Source: Immundisolibacterales bacterium
GTDB lineage: Bacteria; Pseudomonadota; Gammaproteobacteria; HK1
DNA length: 52,285 nt
Direction: 5' to 3'
Assembly: GCA_026712715.1 (NCBI GenBank)
Contig: JAPOPW010000021.1
Span: 1 to 52,285, forward strand
The translations under genes were made by a program, and so were the position numbers. The notes beneath the pieces were generated by a model. It worked only from the letters and a program-made list of their open reading frames with translations, was not told the DNA's origin and ran no database searches. Below are positions 42,872 through 52,285 of the stretch, piece by piece (positions within the stretch are counted from its first letter, which is position 1; every line of letters starts with the position of its first letter).

Positions 42872-44134
42872 ATGCGCAGCGCCGGGCATCTCTCCGCAGG
42901 CATTCTTGCCCTCGTCCTGGTTGCGCCGTCCCTGTTTCCGGCCGCCGCCCAGAGCCGCCGCCCGCCCGCCCTGGTCGAGGTGGACGCCGTCCGCGAGGAA
43001 CCCATTGCTCAGACCGCGCCGGTGGTCGGCAGGGTCGTGCCCCGCGAGCACGGGACCGTGGCGGCGACCATCGGCGGTCCGGTGGCGGAGGTCGCCGTGC
43101 GGATCGGCGATCGCGTGCAGGCCGGGGATGTGCTCATCGTCCTCGCCCGCGACCTCCCGGAGGCTCGCCTCGCGCAAAAGAAGGCGGACGAGTCACTCGA
43201 GGCCGCCCGGGTGCGGACGGCGGAGGCGGAGGTGGACCTCGTTCGGCAGGAGCTCGAGCGGCTGGAGAGGCTCAAGAACTCGTCCGCGTTTCCGAAGGCC
43301 GCTTTCGAAGACAAGCGCCAGGAGCTGGTGCGGCGCCGCAGCCGGGTGCGCGAGGCGGCGGCGGCACTCGCCCGCGCCGGGGTCCAGCGCCGGATGGCGG
43401 AGATCGAGCTCGAGCGCATCACGGTGCGCGCCCCCTATCCCGGTGTCGTGACGGCCCGTCGGACCGCCCCCGGCGGCTACGTCAAGGCGGGCGATCCGGT
43501 GGTGACCCTGGTCGACGACCAGCACCTGGAGGTGGAAGCCGACGTGCCCGCGGACCGCCTCGCCGGTCTCTCCCTCGGAACCGAGGTGAACGTCGAGCTC
43601 GACGATGGAATCGTGTACCCGGCGACGGTGCGGGCGATCGTGCCGGACGAGAATCCCCTCACCCGCACGCGGCCGGTTCGCTTCACGCCGCGATTCGACC
43701 CGGGACCCGATGCCGTGCGCCCCGCCCCGAACCAGTCGGTCGTGGTGCGGGTCCCGATCGCGGGCCCCGAGATTGCGGCTTCCGTGCACAAGGATGCGGT
43801 GGTGAGCCGCGGCGGCCGCTCCCTCGTCTACGTCGTCGAGGGCGCGCCGCAGGCGGCGCGGGCGGAGGTCCGGGCAATCCGGATCGGGGAGTCGGCGGGA
43901 GGACGGTTCGTCGTCACGGAGGGCCTCGACGCCGGCGAGCTCGTGGTCGTGCGGGGGAACGAGCGCATCAATCCGGGACAGGCGATCCGGTACAAGCCGC
44001 GGGGAGCGGCCGCGGGCTCCGGTCCCCTGGCCCGCTCCGGGGCCGGGCCGCGCGAGCCCGCGGCACTCCCGCGCTCCGGGCCGGAACCCGTAGCGGAAGA
44101 CCGAGGCGAAGCGGACACCGGCGCAGGCTCCTGA
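42872..44134 (+). CDS. RND efflux periplasmic adaptor (membrane fusion protein)
   Basis: The frame encodes about 420 residues from ATG 42872; an in-frame GTG five codons upstream is an alternative. A signal peptide (MRSAGHLSAGILALVLVAPSL, cleaved near AAAQS) is followed by lipoyl half-motifs (GTVAATIGGPVAEVAVRIGDRVQAGD and APYPGVVTARRTAPGGYVKAGD in pattern). A coiled-coil hairpin (KKADESLEAARVRTAEAEVDL) follows, with beta-barrel domains after that. A Pro/Gly/Ala tail ends the protein. It links the RND pump to an outer-membrane channel. The pump gene starts 10 bp downstream. No TolC-like gene is present here. Confidence 0.9.
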   Translation: MRSAGHLSAGILALVLVAPSLFPAAAQSRRPPALVEVDAVREEPIAQTAPVVGRVVPREHGTVAATIGGPVAEVAVRIGDRVQAGDVLIVLARDLPEARLAQKKADESLEAARVRTAEAEVDLVRQELERLERLKNSSAFPKAAFEDKRQELVRRRSRVREAAAALARAGVQRRMAEIELERITVRAPYPGVVTARRTAPGGYVKAGDPVVTLVDDQHLEVEADVPADRLAGLSLGTEVNVELDDGIVYPATVRAIVPDENPLTRTRPVRFTPRFDPGPDAVRPAPNQSVVVRVPIAGPEIAASVHKDAVVSRGGRSLVYVVEGAPQAARAEVRAIRIGESAGGRFVVTEGLDAGELVVVRGNERINPGQAIRYKPRGAAAGSGPLARSGAGPREPAALPRSGPEPVAEDRGEADTGAGS

Positions 44135-44144
44135 ACGTCCGCCC

Positions 44145-47100
44145 ATGAACCTCATCGGCTATTCCATTGCCCGCCCGCGGGCGGTCATCGCGGCCGTCCT
44201 GATGGTCACCATGTTCGGTGCGCTCGCGCTTCGAACCATTCCCATCCAGCTCACCCCGGACGTGACCCGGCCGGTCATCAACGTCACCACCAACTGGAGG
44301 GGCGGGTCGCCGGCCGAGATCGAACGCGAGATCGTCAATCGCCAGGAGGAAGCGTTCAAGGGCCTCGAGGGCCTCGCCTCGATGGAGAGCGCGTCCGAGG
44401 ACGGCCGGGCTCGAATCACCCTCGAGTTCAACGTCGCGATGGACATGGACAAGGCGTTGCTGCTCGTGGCGAACCGCCTCGACCGGGTATCGGGCTACCC
44501 CGCGGAGGCCGGCGAGCCGACCCTCCGGACCCGGGGCAGCGAGGACAGCTCGATCGCGTGGATGGCCATCCGGTCCGGACCCGGCGACGAGCGGCCGATC
44601 CACACCTTCGGGGAGTTCGTCGAAGACGTGGTGCAGGAACGCCTGGAACGGGTGCCGGGGGTCGGTCGGGTGGACGTCTACGGCACCAGCCGGCGGGAGC
44701 TCCGGGTGGAGATCGATCCGTTCCGGCTCGCCCGCGCGCGCCTCACCGTGAGCGAGGTTCTCGGCCGGCTGCGCGCGGCGGACGCGTCGGTGAGCGCCGG
44801 CGAGGTCGAGGAAGGCAAACGCCGGTACGTCGTCCGCACCGATGGCGCGATCGAATCGGTCGACGACGTGCGCAACGTGCTGCTGCGCACGGTGCGCGAT
44901 CCGGCGAGCGGCCGCATCGCGCGGCTCACCGTCGGGGACGTGGCCGACGTTCGCTTCGCCTACCAGGAACCGCGCGCCCGCATACGCAATCTCGGAACCC
45001 CGGCGCTCGCGGTGAGCATCAAGCGCGAGATCGGCGCGAACGTCATCGAGACGATGGAGGGCATCCGGGAGGCGGTCGCGGAGCTGAGGGCGGGTCCAAT
45101 CCGCGACGCGGGGCTCACCCTGCACCAGGTCTACGACGAGACGGTGTACATCGACTCGGCCATCGACCTGGTGCAGCAGAATGTCTACGTCGGCGGCGCG
45201 CTGGCCGCCATCGTGCTCCTCGTGTTCCTGCGTTCGTTGCGGGCGACCACGACCGTGGTCCTCGCGATCCCGGTCTCGATCGTCGGCTCGTTCGTCGCGA
45301 TGGCCGCCCTCGGCCGTTCGATCAACGTCATTTCGCTTGCCGGGCTCGCCTTCGCCGTCGGCATGGTGGTCGACGCGGCGATCGTCGTCCTCGAGAACAT
45401 CTACCGGCTCCGGGAACAGGGCGTGCCGGCGTGGGAGGCGGCCCGCCGCGGCGCTTCCCAGGTGTGGGGCGCGGTGCTCGTGTCCGCCCTCACGACGGTC
45501 ATGGTGTTCATCCCCATCCTGGTGCTCGAGCTCGAGATCGCGCAGCTCTTCCGGGACATCGCGGTCGCGATCTCGGTGGCGGTCATGCTGTCGCTGCTGG
45601 TGGCGGTGACCGTGATCCCGGCCCTCGGGAGCCGGCTTCTCGACACGCGGGGACGAATCCGGCGGGGACTGCGGCTGCCGGGGATCGATGCCGCCGGGCG
45701 CGGCTTCACGCGGTTGTTCGTCGGCTACGCGGGCCTCGTCGCGCGCTCGCGCATCGCCGCCGCGCTCATCGTGGTCCTCGTGTGCGGGGCGACGAGCATG
45801 GCTACCCTGCGCTATCTCCCCAAGCTCGAGTACCTGCCGGAGGGCAATCGAAACCTGGTCTTCGGCATGATTCTCCCGCCGCCCGGCTACAACCTCGAGA
45901 CGACGACGGCGATCGCCCGGGACGTGGAGGACGCAGTCCGGCGGCACTGGACAGTATCGCGCCGGGCGGAAGGCGGCGACGCGACCCCACCGGTTGCCGC
46001 CGGCAGCCCTGCAAGCACCGGAGGGCGGGGCGCGAGTGCGACGGCCCCGGACGGAAGCGGGGCGACGGCACGCTCCTCCGGCACGGCCGGACCGCCGGGC
46101 GACGCGCCGCTTCCGACCAGGGCCGGCAACCGTGGGGAGCGACCGCCCCCGGGGGCCCAACCGGGCGGCCGGAGCTTCGGCGCCGGCGCGAACCGGCGTC
46201 CACCGCCCGGGATCGACAACTTCTTCTTCGTCGCCACCCCTTCGCGGACGTTCGTCGGGGCGACGAGCGCAGAGCCGGAGCGCGCCGGCGAGCTCATTCC
46301 GGTCATATCCGGTCCCGTGTTCCGCGAGCCCGGGACGTTCGGATTCGTGACCCAGCCTTCCCTCTTCGGGCGCACCGTCGGCGGCGGCAAGCGCGTGGAC
46401 CTCGACATCAAGGGACCGGAGCTCGAGACCGTGCTCGAGGTTGCCCGGCGGACCATGGGCCAGGTCCTCGAGGTCCTGCCCCGATCCGAAGGGACCCAGG
46501 TCCGACCCCGGCCGGGGCTGGAGCTCGGGGCCCCGGAGGTGCGCATCGCGCCCGATCGCGCCCGCCTCGCGGACAGCGGGGTGAGCGTGCGCGAGCTCGG
46601 CGAGGCGGTGGACGTGTTCAACGACGGGCTTCGGATCGCGGAGGTCACCGCCGACGGGAGGAGGCTGGACTTCGTGCTCGCAGGCCCCCGGAACGAGCGC
46701 ACCCAGCAGATCGCCGATCTCCCGGTGGTTGCCTCCTCCGGGGCGATCCTCCCGGTGCGCTCGCTCGCCGACGTGCGCGTCACCGCCGGTCCCACCGAGA
46801 TCCTTCACCGGGAGCGGGTGCGCACGGTGACCCTGGAGATCCGGCCGCCCCCGTCGATGACCCTCGAGGAGGCGATGGAAACGGTCCGTGCGCGGATCAT
46901 CGCGCCCATCGCGCGCGACGGATTGCCGGAAGGGGTCCGGATGGGGCTGTCCGGCACCGCCGACAAGCTGACCGCGACGCACGAGGCCATGAAGTGGCAG
47001 CTCGTCATGGCGCTCGTCATCGTCTACCTGGTAATGGCGATCCTCTTCGAGAGCTTCGTCTATCCCGCGCTGATCGTCCTCTCCGTGCCCCTTGCCACGG

Positions 47101-47540
47101 CCGGTGCGGTCGGCGGGCTCGCTATTCTCAACCTGTACCAGCCCCAGGCCCTCGACATGCTCACCATGCTCGGGTTCGTCATCCTCATCGGAATCGTCGT
47201 CAACAACGCGATCCTCCTCGTGCACCAGGCCCTGCACCACCTGCGCGACGACGGGCTGGAGCCGGTCGAGGCGATCGTCGCCGCAACGCGCAACCGCATC
47301 CGGCCGATCTTCATGTCCACCCTGACGTCCGTGTTCGGGATGCTCCCCCTCGTGCTCTTCCCCGGGGCGGGTTCGGAGCTCTATCGGGGACTCGGCTCGG
47401 TGGTCGTCGGCGGGCTCGCGCTGTCGGCCGTGCTCACCCTCGCGATCATTCCGCCCCTTCTCTCCATCGCGTTCTCGGTGCTCGAGAGAAAGCGCACGCC
47501 GGTCCCGGCCGGGGTCGCGGTCGCGCCCGGAACGGACTGA
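44145..47540 (+). CDS. RND-family (HAE1-like) efflux pump permease with an unusual periplasmic linker
   Basis: The frame encodes 1,131 residues from ATG 44145. It opens MNLIGYSIARPRAVIAAVLM with the first membrane helix, then the porter domain (TNWRGGSPAEIEREIV) and the membrane block with IPVSIVGSFVAM, GMVVDAAIVVLENI and ATRNRIRPIFMSTLTSVFGMLPL. The architecture is duplicated with 12 helices, driven by proton motive force. Residues about 604-688 are a Gly/Pro/Ala/Ser-rich, low-complexity segment just before IDNFFFVATPSRTFVG, where relatives have only a short linker. It forms a two-gene operon with the adaptor. Substrate is unknown. Confidence 0.92.
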   Translation: MNLIGYSIARPRAVIAAVLMVTMFGALALRTIPIQLTPDVTRPVINVTTNWRGGSPAEIEREIVNRQEEAFKGLEGLASMESASEDGRARITLEFNVAMDMDKALLLVANRLDRVSGYPAEAGEPTLRTRGSEDSSIAWMAIRSGPGDERPIHTFGEFVEDVVQERLERVPGVGRVDVYGTSRRELRVEIDPFRLARARLTVSEVLGRLRAADASVSAGEVEEGKRRYVVRTDGAIESVDDVRNVLLRTVRDPASGRIARLTVGDVADVRFAYQEPRARIRNLGTPALAVSIKREIGANVIETMEGIREAVAELRAGPIRDAGLTLHQVYDETVYIDSAIDLVQQNVYVGGALAAIVLLVFLRSLRATTTVVLAIPVSIVGSFVAMAALGRSINVISLAGLAFAVGMVVDAAIVVLENIYRLREQGVPAWEAARRGASQVWGAVLVSALTTVMVFIPILVLELEIAQLFRDIAVAISVAVMLSLLVAVTVIPALGSRLLDTRGRIRRGLRLPGIDAAGRGFTRLFVGYAGLVARSRIAAALIVVLVCGATSMATLRYLPKLEYLPEGNRNLVFGMILPPPGYNLETTTAIARDVEDAVRRHWTVSRRAEGGDATPPVAAGSPASTGGRGASATAPDGSGATARSSGTAGPPGDAPLPTRAGNRGERPPPGAQPGGRSFGAGANRRPPPGIDNFFFVATPSRTFVGATSAEPERAGELIPVISGPVFREPGTFGFVTQPSLFGRTVGGGKRVDLDIKGPELETVLEVARRTMGQVLEVLPRSEGTQVRPRPGLELGAPEVRIAPDRARLADSGVSVRELGEAVDVFNDGLRIAEVTADGRRLDFVLAGPRNERTQQIADLPVVASSGAILPVRSLADVRVTAGPTEILHRERVRTVTLEIRPPPSMTLEEAMETVRARIIAPIARDGLPEGVRMGLSGTADKLTATHEAMKWQLVMALVIVYLVMAILFESFVYPALIVLSVPLATAGAVGGLAILNLYQPQALDMLTMLGFVILIGIVVNNAILLVHQALHHLRDDGLEPVEAIVAATRNRIRPIFMSTLTSVFGMLPLVLFPGAGSELYRGLGSVVVGGLALSAVLTLAIIPPLLSIAFSVLERKRTPVPAGVAVAPGTD

Positions 47541-47627
47541 ATCGAGAAGTGCCTTCCCGCCGGGCGCTCGCAACGTGCCCGCGATTCTCCCTCCAACCCA
47601 CACCAACCGAAAAGGAAGCCGGCCGCC

Positions 47628-48560
47628 ATGCCTCGAATCACGGATCTCGTCGGGTCGGGACGATTCGTCGTCACGAGCGAGCTCACCCCTCCGAAGGGCC
47701 TCGACCTTGCGCCCATGCTCGAGGCCGCTCGCTCGCTCGCCGGCTTCGTCGACGCGTTCAACCTGACCGACTCGCATAACGCCCGAATGAGCATGGCCCC
47801 CGTCGGGGCCGCCCGGCGGCTGCTGGACGAAGGGGTCGAGCCCATCCTCCAGATGACGGCCCGGGACCGCAACCGCATCGCCATCCAGGCGGACCTTCTG
47901 GCGGCCGCCGCGCTCGGCGTCTCCAACGTCGTGCTGATGACGGGGGACGCGCCCTCGCACGGCGACCACCCCGACGCGAAGGCGGTATTCGACCTCGGCT
48001 CGGTCGCGATCATCGAGACCGTGCGCGGACTCAACGAGGGCCGTGACCTCGCGGGCAACGCGCTGCGCGGCGCGCCGGAGCTGTGCATCGGAGCGGTGGT
48101 CAACCCGGGGAGCCCGGACCTCGACGGCGAGATGGAGCGGATGGCGGCCAAGGTCGAAGCCGGCGCCCGCTTCTTCCAGACCCAGGCGGTCTACGACATG
48201 GCGGCGTTCGCGCGGTTCGCGCGCCGGCTGGAGCGCTTCGAAGGCCTCGGGGTGTCGGTCATTGCCGGCGTCATTCCCATCAAGTCGGTGCGGATGGCCC
48301 GCTACCTGAACGAGAACGTGCCGGGCATCGAAGTGCCGGAGGCGCTCATCGAAGAAATCGCGGGCTCGCGGAACGTCGATGCGGCGAGCACGGCGATCGC
48401 GGCCCGGACGATCGCGGAGCTCGAGCCAATCTGCGAGGGGGTGCACCTCATGACCCTCGGCCGGGAGGATCTGATTCCCGCCATCGTCGAGAGTGCGGGA
48501 ATCGCTACCGGCTCCGCGCAAGACCTCCCGCGTTCCGCGCAAATGTCGGCGGGGAGCTGA
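47628..48560 (+). CDS. metF: Methylenetetrahydrofolate reductase (MetF family, catalytic domain only)
   Basis: The frame encodes 310 residues from ATG 47628. The TIM-barrel FAD enzyme motifs are FVVTSELTPPKG, FNLTDSHNARMSM, ILQMTARDRNRIAIQADLL, NVVLMTGDAPSHGDHP and KVEAGARFFQTQAVYD. VIAGVIPIKSVRMARYLNENVPGI follows. It reduces 5,10-methylene-THF to 5-methyl-THF, the methyl donor for methionine synthase. The enzyme is short, without a regulatory domain, and of the clade often found in organisms that use the corrinoid-linked methyl branch. The next genes encode a cobalt chelatase, which fits a B12-linked setting. Confidence 0.88.
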   Translation: MPRITDLVGSGRFVVTSELTPPKGLDLAPMLEAARSLAGFVDAFNLTDSHNARMSMAPVGAARRLLDEGVEPILQMTARDRNRIAIQADLLAAAALGVSNVVLMTGDAPSHGDHPDAKAVFDLGSVAIIETVRGLNEGRDLAGNALRGAPELCIGAVVNPGSPDLDGEMERMAAKVEAGARFFQTQAVYDMAAFARFARRLERFEGLGVSVIAGVIPIKSVRMARYLNENVPGIEVPEALIEEIAGSRNVDAASTAIAARTIAELEPICEGVHLMTLGREDLIPAIVESAGIATGSAQDLPRSAQMSAGS

Positions 48561-48873
48561 TCCGGTCCTCTCGCCCGGCGGACACCGCCGCATGGATCCT
48601 GGCCCGACGCGCGCCATCGGTGCGGGCGACCGGCATTCTCCGTCAGTCGCCACCAGGGCCCGCGGACCGGGCGGCCGCGCGGACGGCCGGCCAGGCGAAA
48701 CGGCACCGGGAAGGGTGCGGGTGCGGCCCCGAACCGCCGAACGCCGGCGCAATGCGGCAAGCGCGCGGGGGTACGGCCGAAACCGGAAGACACTTCCGCG
48801 CCCGAAACGGGAAGCGGATGAAATTTCCGGGCTAGAATATCGCCCCAATCTGAATTCCCATTGAGACCAGAGA
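48561..48873. other. Intergenic stretch upstream of cobS
   Basis: About 313 bases without a supported gene. The end nearest cobS is AT-richer and contains TAGAAT at 48833-48838, a plausible -10 about 35 bp upstream of the ATG, without a matching -35. An AGAG stretch at 48867-48870 is a weak ribosome-binding site. Shadow open frames run through on both strands. Confidence 0.4.
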
Positions 48874-49875
48874 ATGACTTCGAACGGCGCTTCCGGGGCA
48901 GCCATGAATGGCGGCGTGCCTGACATCCGGATTTCGGTACGGCAGACCTTCGGAATCGATACCGAACTCGAGGTTCCTGCATTCAGCGCACGGAGCGAGC
49001 ACGTTCCCCCCGTGGACGAAACGTATCGCTTCGACCCGACGACCACGCTCGCGATTCTTGCCGGGTTCGCATTCAACCGCCGGGTCCTGATCCAGGGATA
49101 CCACGGGACCGGAAAGTCCACGCATATCGAGCAGGTAGCGGCGCACCTGAATTGGCCCTGCGTAAGGGTCAACCTGGACAGCCACATCTCCCGCATCGAT
49201 CTCATCGGCAAGGACGCTATCGTTATCCGCGACGGGGTGCAGGTGACCGAGTTCCGCGAAGGGATGCTGCCGTGGGCTTTCCAGAGCCCTACCGCAATCG
49301 TTTTCGACGAATACGACGCAGGAAGACCGGATGTCATGTTCGTCATTCAGCGCGTGCTGGAAGCGGATGGCCGGATGACCCTGCTCGACCAGTCCCGGGT
49401 ATTGCATCCCCATCCGTCGTTCCGGCTGTTCGCGACCGCGAACACCATCGGTCTCGGCGACACCACCGGCCTTTACCACGGAACCCAGCCGATCAATCAG
49501 GGGCAGATGGATCGGTGGAACATCGTCACCACTCTCAACTACCTTCATCACGACGCCGAGGTGGGCATCGTGCTCGCAAAGGTGCCCGACTACGACTCCG
49601 ACGAGAAGCGCAATGCCATCCATTCCATGGTCAAGCTCGCGGCGATGACCCGCTCCGGGTTCATGAGCGGCGACATCTCCACCGTCATGAGCCCCCGAAC
49701 CGTCATCACCTGGGCGGAGAACGCGTCAATCTTCGGAGACGACCTGGGCCTCTCGTTCCGGTTGAGCTTTCTCAACAAGTGCGACGAGGTGGAGCGGCCG
49801 GTGGTGGCCGAGTACTACCAGCGATGCTTCGGCGCCGAGTTGCCGGAAGGAACCGGCGTGCACGCGGCCGGCTGA
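48874..49875 (+). CDS. cobS: Aerobic cobaltochelatase subunit CobS
   Basis: The frame encodes 333 residues from ATG 48874; an internal ATG ten codons in is possible. CobS is the AAA+ subunit of the CobNST chelatase, which inserts cobalt into hydrogenobyrinic acid a,c-diamide. Walker A is GYHGTGKST (75-83), Walker [11 protein letters not shown] (about 140-149), and [33 protein letters not shown] carries sensor 1 and the CobS signature. It is followed 40 bp downstream by cobT, as in alpha- and some other proteobacteria. cobN is not in the window. Confidence 0.95.
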   Translation: MTSNGASGAAMNGGVPDIRISVRQTFGIDTELEVPAFSARSEHVPPVDETYRFDPTTTLAILAGFAFNRRVLIQGYHGTGKSTHIEQVAAHLNWPCVRVNLDSHISRIDLIGKDAIVIRDGVQVTEFREGMLPWAFQSPTAIVFDEYDAGRPDVMFVIQRVLEADGRMTLLDQSRVLHPHPSFRLFATANTIGLGDTTGLYHGTQPINQGQMDRWNIVTTLNYLHHDAEVGIVLAKVPDYDSDEKRNAIHSMVKLAAMTRSGFMSGDISTVMSPRTVITWAENASIFGDDLGLSFRLSFLNKCDEVERPVVAEYYQRCFGAELPEGTGVHAAG

Positions 49876-49915
49876 CGGCGGGCCGTACGCGAAGACGGCA
49901 CGGCCAGGAATTCCG

Positions 49916-51850
49916 GTGCCACGCAGCGAGTCCCCCGTAGAGCAGTTCCGCTTCGTCACCGCGGCGGCGACCCGGTCGCTTGCGGACGACGGGGAGCTCG
50001 ACGTCCAGTTCGGACCCTCCCAGGCCACCCTGACGGGAAACACCCTGACCCTCCCGACGCCGGGAACCCGAATCGACTCCGACGAGGCGGCCCGTATCCG
50101 GGGCGAAGCCGATGCGGTGGCGCTTCGCCGGCGTTATCACGACTCGCGCATCCATCGCTCGCGGGCGCCCGCGGACGAGGACGCCCGCGCGGTGTTCGAT
50201 GCATTCGAGCAGGTTCGCTGCGAGACCCTCGGATCGCAGTTCATGGCCGGGGTCCGCCGCAATCTCGGGGCCGCCCTCGAGAACCATTGCCAGTCCCGCG
50301 GCTACGCGGAGATCGTCCAGGGCGAGCATGCCCCGCTTCCGGAAGTGCTCCGGTTGCTCGCGCGCGAAGCTCTGACCGGCGAGGAGCCTCCCCCGTCCGC
50401 GAAGCGGATGGTGGAGCTGTGGCGACCGATCCTCGAGCCGAAAATCGCGTCGAACCTTGAAGACCTTTCGCAGGTGGTCGGCAACCAGCGGGAGTTTGCC
50501 AACCGTTCGCGCGAGCTCCTCCGGGTGCTCGGGCTCGCGGAGGACGACGACCGGCGCGAGGAGGGCAACGAGAGCGGGGATCAGGACGAGAACGAAGGCG
50601 AGGAGCAGGAGTCCGGCGAGGTCGACGCGGAGGCGCTCTCCGCGGACCCGGAAGGAAGCGAGGAGTCGGAGGGGCAGGAGACCACCGGAGAGTCCAGCGA
50701 GGAGATGGCGGACCTGGACGAGGCGGATCTCGACGCCTCGTCGCTCGGAGAGGACGACGCGGACGCCGACCGTCAGCCTCCCGCGCCCTTCACGGGCCGC
50801 AACGAACCGGGCGAACGCGAGTATCGCGCGTTCACCACCGAGCACGACGAGACCGCGGAGGCGAGCGAGCTGTGCGACGCGGAGGAGCTCGGCCGGCTCC
50901 GGAACCAGCTCGACCAGCATGTCGCCAACCTGCACAAGGTGATCGCCCGACTCGCGAACCGACTCCAGCGGCGTCTCCTCGCCCGGCAATCGCGCGCGTG
51001 GCTGTTCGACCTCGACGAGGGGCTGCTCGACGCGGCCCGGCTCGCGCGGGTCGTGGTCAACCCGATGCAGCCGCTCAGCTACAAGCAGGAGAAGGACACC
51101 GAGTTTCGCGATACGGTGGTCACCCTGCTGATCGACAACTCGGGGTCGATGCGCGGGCGGCCCATCACCCTCGCGGCGATCAGCGCCGACATCCTCGCCC
51201 GCACCCTCGAACGATGCGGCGTCAAGGTGGAGATCCTCGGTTTCACGACCCGCGCCTGGAAGGGCGGCCAGTCGCGCGAGCGGTGGCTCGCCGCCGGCAA
51301 GCCGGCGCACGCGGGCCGGCTGAACGATCTGCGGCACATCGTCTACAAGACGGCGGACGCGCCCTGGCGGCGAGCCCGGAAGAACCTCGGACTCATGCTG
51401 CGCGAGGGGATCCTCAAGGAGAACATCGACGGCGAAGCGCTCCTGTGGGCATATCACCGCCTGCTCGCCCGCCGCGAGCAACGACGGATCCTGATGGTGA
51501 TCAGTGACGGAGCGCCCGTCGACGATTCGACCCTCTCGGTCAATCCGGGCAGCTATCTCGAACGACACCTGCGCGAAGTCATCAATCTGATCGAGAGCGG
51601 CGACGCGGTCGAGCTCATCGCGATTGGAATCGGGCACGACGTGACCCGCTACTACCACCGCGCGGTCACCCTGGTGGACGCCGAGCAGCTCGGGGGCGCG
51701 ATGATGGAAGAGCTGAGCTCGCTCTTCGACGCCGATCAAGACGCGGGACCGCGCTCCCGCCGCAGCTCCCGGGCCAGCGCGAGACCCGCGGGGGGGGTCT
51801 CCCGTCGGGGTCCCGCCGCTTCCTCCTCCCGCACGCGAGGAACCGGCTGA
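49916..51850 (+). CDS. cobT: Aerobic cobaltochelatase subunit CobT
   Basis: The frame encodes 644 residues from GTG 49916. The N-terminal helical domain is followed by a strongly acidic linker (about 210-300, rich in Glu, Asp, Ser and Gly). The C-terminal von Willebrand A domain has the metal-site motif DNSGS (407-411: [14 protein letters not shown]) and [13 protein letters not shown]. CobT pairs with CobS in a ring complex that drives CobN. A Ser/Arg-rich tail ends the protein. The stop codon abuts the next start at 51851 without a gap, so the following gene is co-translated. Confidence 0.95.
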   Translation: MPRSESPVEQFRFVTAAATRSLADDGELDVQFGPSQATLTGNTLTLPTPGTRIDSDEAARIRGEADAVALRRRYHDSRIHRSRAPADEDARAVFDAFEQVRCETLGSQFMAGVRRNLGAALENHCQSRGYAEIVQGEHAPLPEVLRLLAREALTGEEPPPSAKRMVELWRPILEPKIASNLEDLSQVVGNQREFANRSRELLRVLGLAEDDDRREEGNESGDQDENEGEEQESGEVDAEALSADPEGSEESEGQETTGESSEEMADLDEADLDASSLGEDDADADRQPPAPFTGRNEPGEREYRAFTTEHDETAEASELCDAEELGRLRNQLDQHVANLHKVIARLANRLQRRLLARQSRAWLFDLDEGLLDAARLARVVVNPMQPLSYKQEKDTEFRDTVVTLLIDNSGSMRGRPITLAAISADILARTLERCGVKVEILGFTTRAWKGGQSRERWLAAGKPAHAGRLNDLRHIVYKTADAPWRRARKNLGLMLREGILKENIDGEALLWAYHRLLARREQRRILMVISDGAPVDDSTLSVNPGSYLERHLREVINLIESGDAVELIAIGIGHDVTRYYHRAVTLVDAEQLGGAMMEELSSLFDADQDAGPRSRRSSRASARPAGGVSRRGPAASSSRTRGTG

Positions 51851-52285
51851 GTGACTGCCAAGCGGTCGATCTCGTGGGCGGTCGTCATCCTGCTGCTGGT
51901 GTTCGTGGCCGGATTCATATGGTACGAAATGACCCGCTCGCCAGGCGAGCGCGTGTTCGTGCCGGAAACGACGGAAACGGCCGAGAAGCCACCGGTCGCG
52001 CCTCCCGCCGACGAATCGGCCCCGGTCGCCGACACCGATGCGCCACCGGCCGAAGTGCCCGCGCCCGTTGCCGAGGCCGAGCCCACTCCGGCCGTGGTCA
52101 CCCCACCCGTTGCCGAGGCCGAGCCACCTCCGCCCGTGGCCACCCCGCCCGTTGCCGAGGCCGAACCGCCACCGCCCGTGGTCACCCCACCCGTCGCCGA
52201 GGCCGAGCCCACTCCGGCCGTGGTCACCCCACCCGTCGCCGAAGCCGAGCCCACTCCGGCCGTGGTCACCCCACCCGTCGCCGAA
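51851..52285 (+). CDS. Membrane-anchored protein with Pro/Glu/Ala tandem repeats, C-terminus cut by the window
   Basis: The frame starts at GTG 51851, immediately after the cobT TGA. Residues about 8-25 (SWAVVILLLVFVAGFIWY) form one membrane helix preceded by basic residues, giving a short cytoplasmic N-terminus. After a Pro/Ala/Glu/Val linker the protein becomes a 14-residue repeat, PVAEAEPTPAVVTP and variants, about five copies before the window ends. The extended, rigid spacer resembles TonB-like or surface-tethering proteins, and the functional domain must lie beyond the edge. No family can be assigned. Confidence 0.7.
   Translation, partial: MTAKRSISWAVVILLLVFVAGFIWYEMTRSPGERVFVPETTETAEKPPVAPPADESAPVADTDAPPAEVPAPVAEAEPTPAVVTPPVAEAEPPPPVATPPVAEAEPPPPVVTPPVAEAEPTPAVVTPPVAEAEPTPAVVTPPVAE
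52070..52285 (+). repeat. 42-bp in-frame tandem repeat (5 copies, running off the window)
   Basis: A 42-base unit encoding PVAEAEP followed by PPPVVTP or TPAVVTP repeats about five times. Copies differ mostly at third positions and by a PTP/PPP alternation. The 42-base (14-codon) period keeps the frame, so copy-number changes would lengthen or shorten the spacer without disrupting the protein. Confidence 0.9.

Noticed and set aside
43968..49346. A 1,792-codon open frame on the minus strand across the RND pump and metF
   Set aside because: It is the antisense shadow of well-recognised plus-strand genes, has a Arg/His/Asp-rich composition typical of GC-driven open frames and matches no family.
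52070..52285. CRISPR-like repeat array
   Set aside because: The repeats are contiguous, in frame and without unique spacers; they encode a Pro/Glu/Ala spacer.

Overview
The window is GC-rich, bacterial, and most likely from a proteobacterium. The pointers are a CobS/CobT-type cobaltochelatase pair, ArfB, an HAE1-type RND pump, a QmcA/NfeD pair, and high G/C at third codon positions with long antisense shadow frames. No rRNA, tRNA or CRISPR array was found, so the lineage cannot be named more closely.

Layout. (1) 1-5.1 kb, mobile/defence flank: the first codons of an IS1595-type transposase at the left edge, a protein that may have lost its N-terminus, a large SNF2-like helicase broken by one frameshift, and a small-protein/Fic-Doc toxin pair. 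(2) 5.2-6.9 kb: a small protein and a QmcA/NfeD membrane pair. (3) 7.2-9.4 kb: a molybdenum/tungsten bis-MGD enzyme closest to acetylene hydratase. (4) 9.6-15.4 kb: a minus-strand cell-surface glycan cluster (deacetylase-like protein, histidine phosphatase, two GT4 glycosyltransferases, one MurG-like glycosyltransferase). (5) 16.0-17.7 kb: a peptide-type ABC substrate-binding protein. (6) 17.9-39.5 kb: a complete type 1 BREX operon on the minus strand, in the order brxA-brxB-brxC-[AAA ATPase, DUF4276, Abi_C]-pglX-[Fic, PHP-ATPase, AlbA_2]-pglZ-brxL. Most genes overlap by about 4 bp. (7) 39.6-40.9 kb: arfB and a vapBC module. (8) 41.0-42.8 kb: the two permeases expected to partner the substrate-binding protein of region 5. 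(9) 42.9-47.5 kb: an RND adaptor and pump. (10) 47.6-52.3 kb: metF, cobS, cobT and a cut-off membrane protein with a Pro/Glu/Ala tandem repeat.

The most striking object is pglX. A DUF559 (PD-(D/E)XK, Vsr-like) endonuclease domain is inserted in frame just ahead of the SAM-binding motif of the BREX methyltransferase. It is bracketed by two inverted copies of a palindromic repeat (core CCCCTCTCCC..GGGAGAGGGG). Two further copies lie at the brxL end of the operon and inside the last codons of brxB, where the repeat now encodes the protein's tail. BREX genes therefore appear to have been colonised by a DUF559/palindrome mobile unit, giving a possible methyltransferase-nuclease chimera.

Around this core the operon carries two accessory blocks. 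The first is an AAA ATPase plus a TOPRIM-like DUF4276 protein (similar in outline to PARIS), with an Abi_C protein. The second is Fic, TrlF-like PHP-ATPase and AlbA_2. The whole defence block sits between a substrate-binding protein gene and two permease genes that would normally form one operon, which suggests insertion into a transporter operon.
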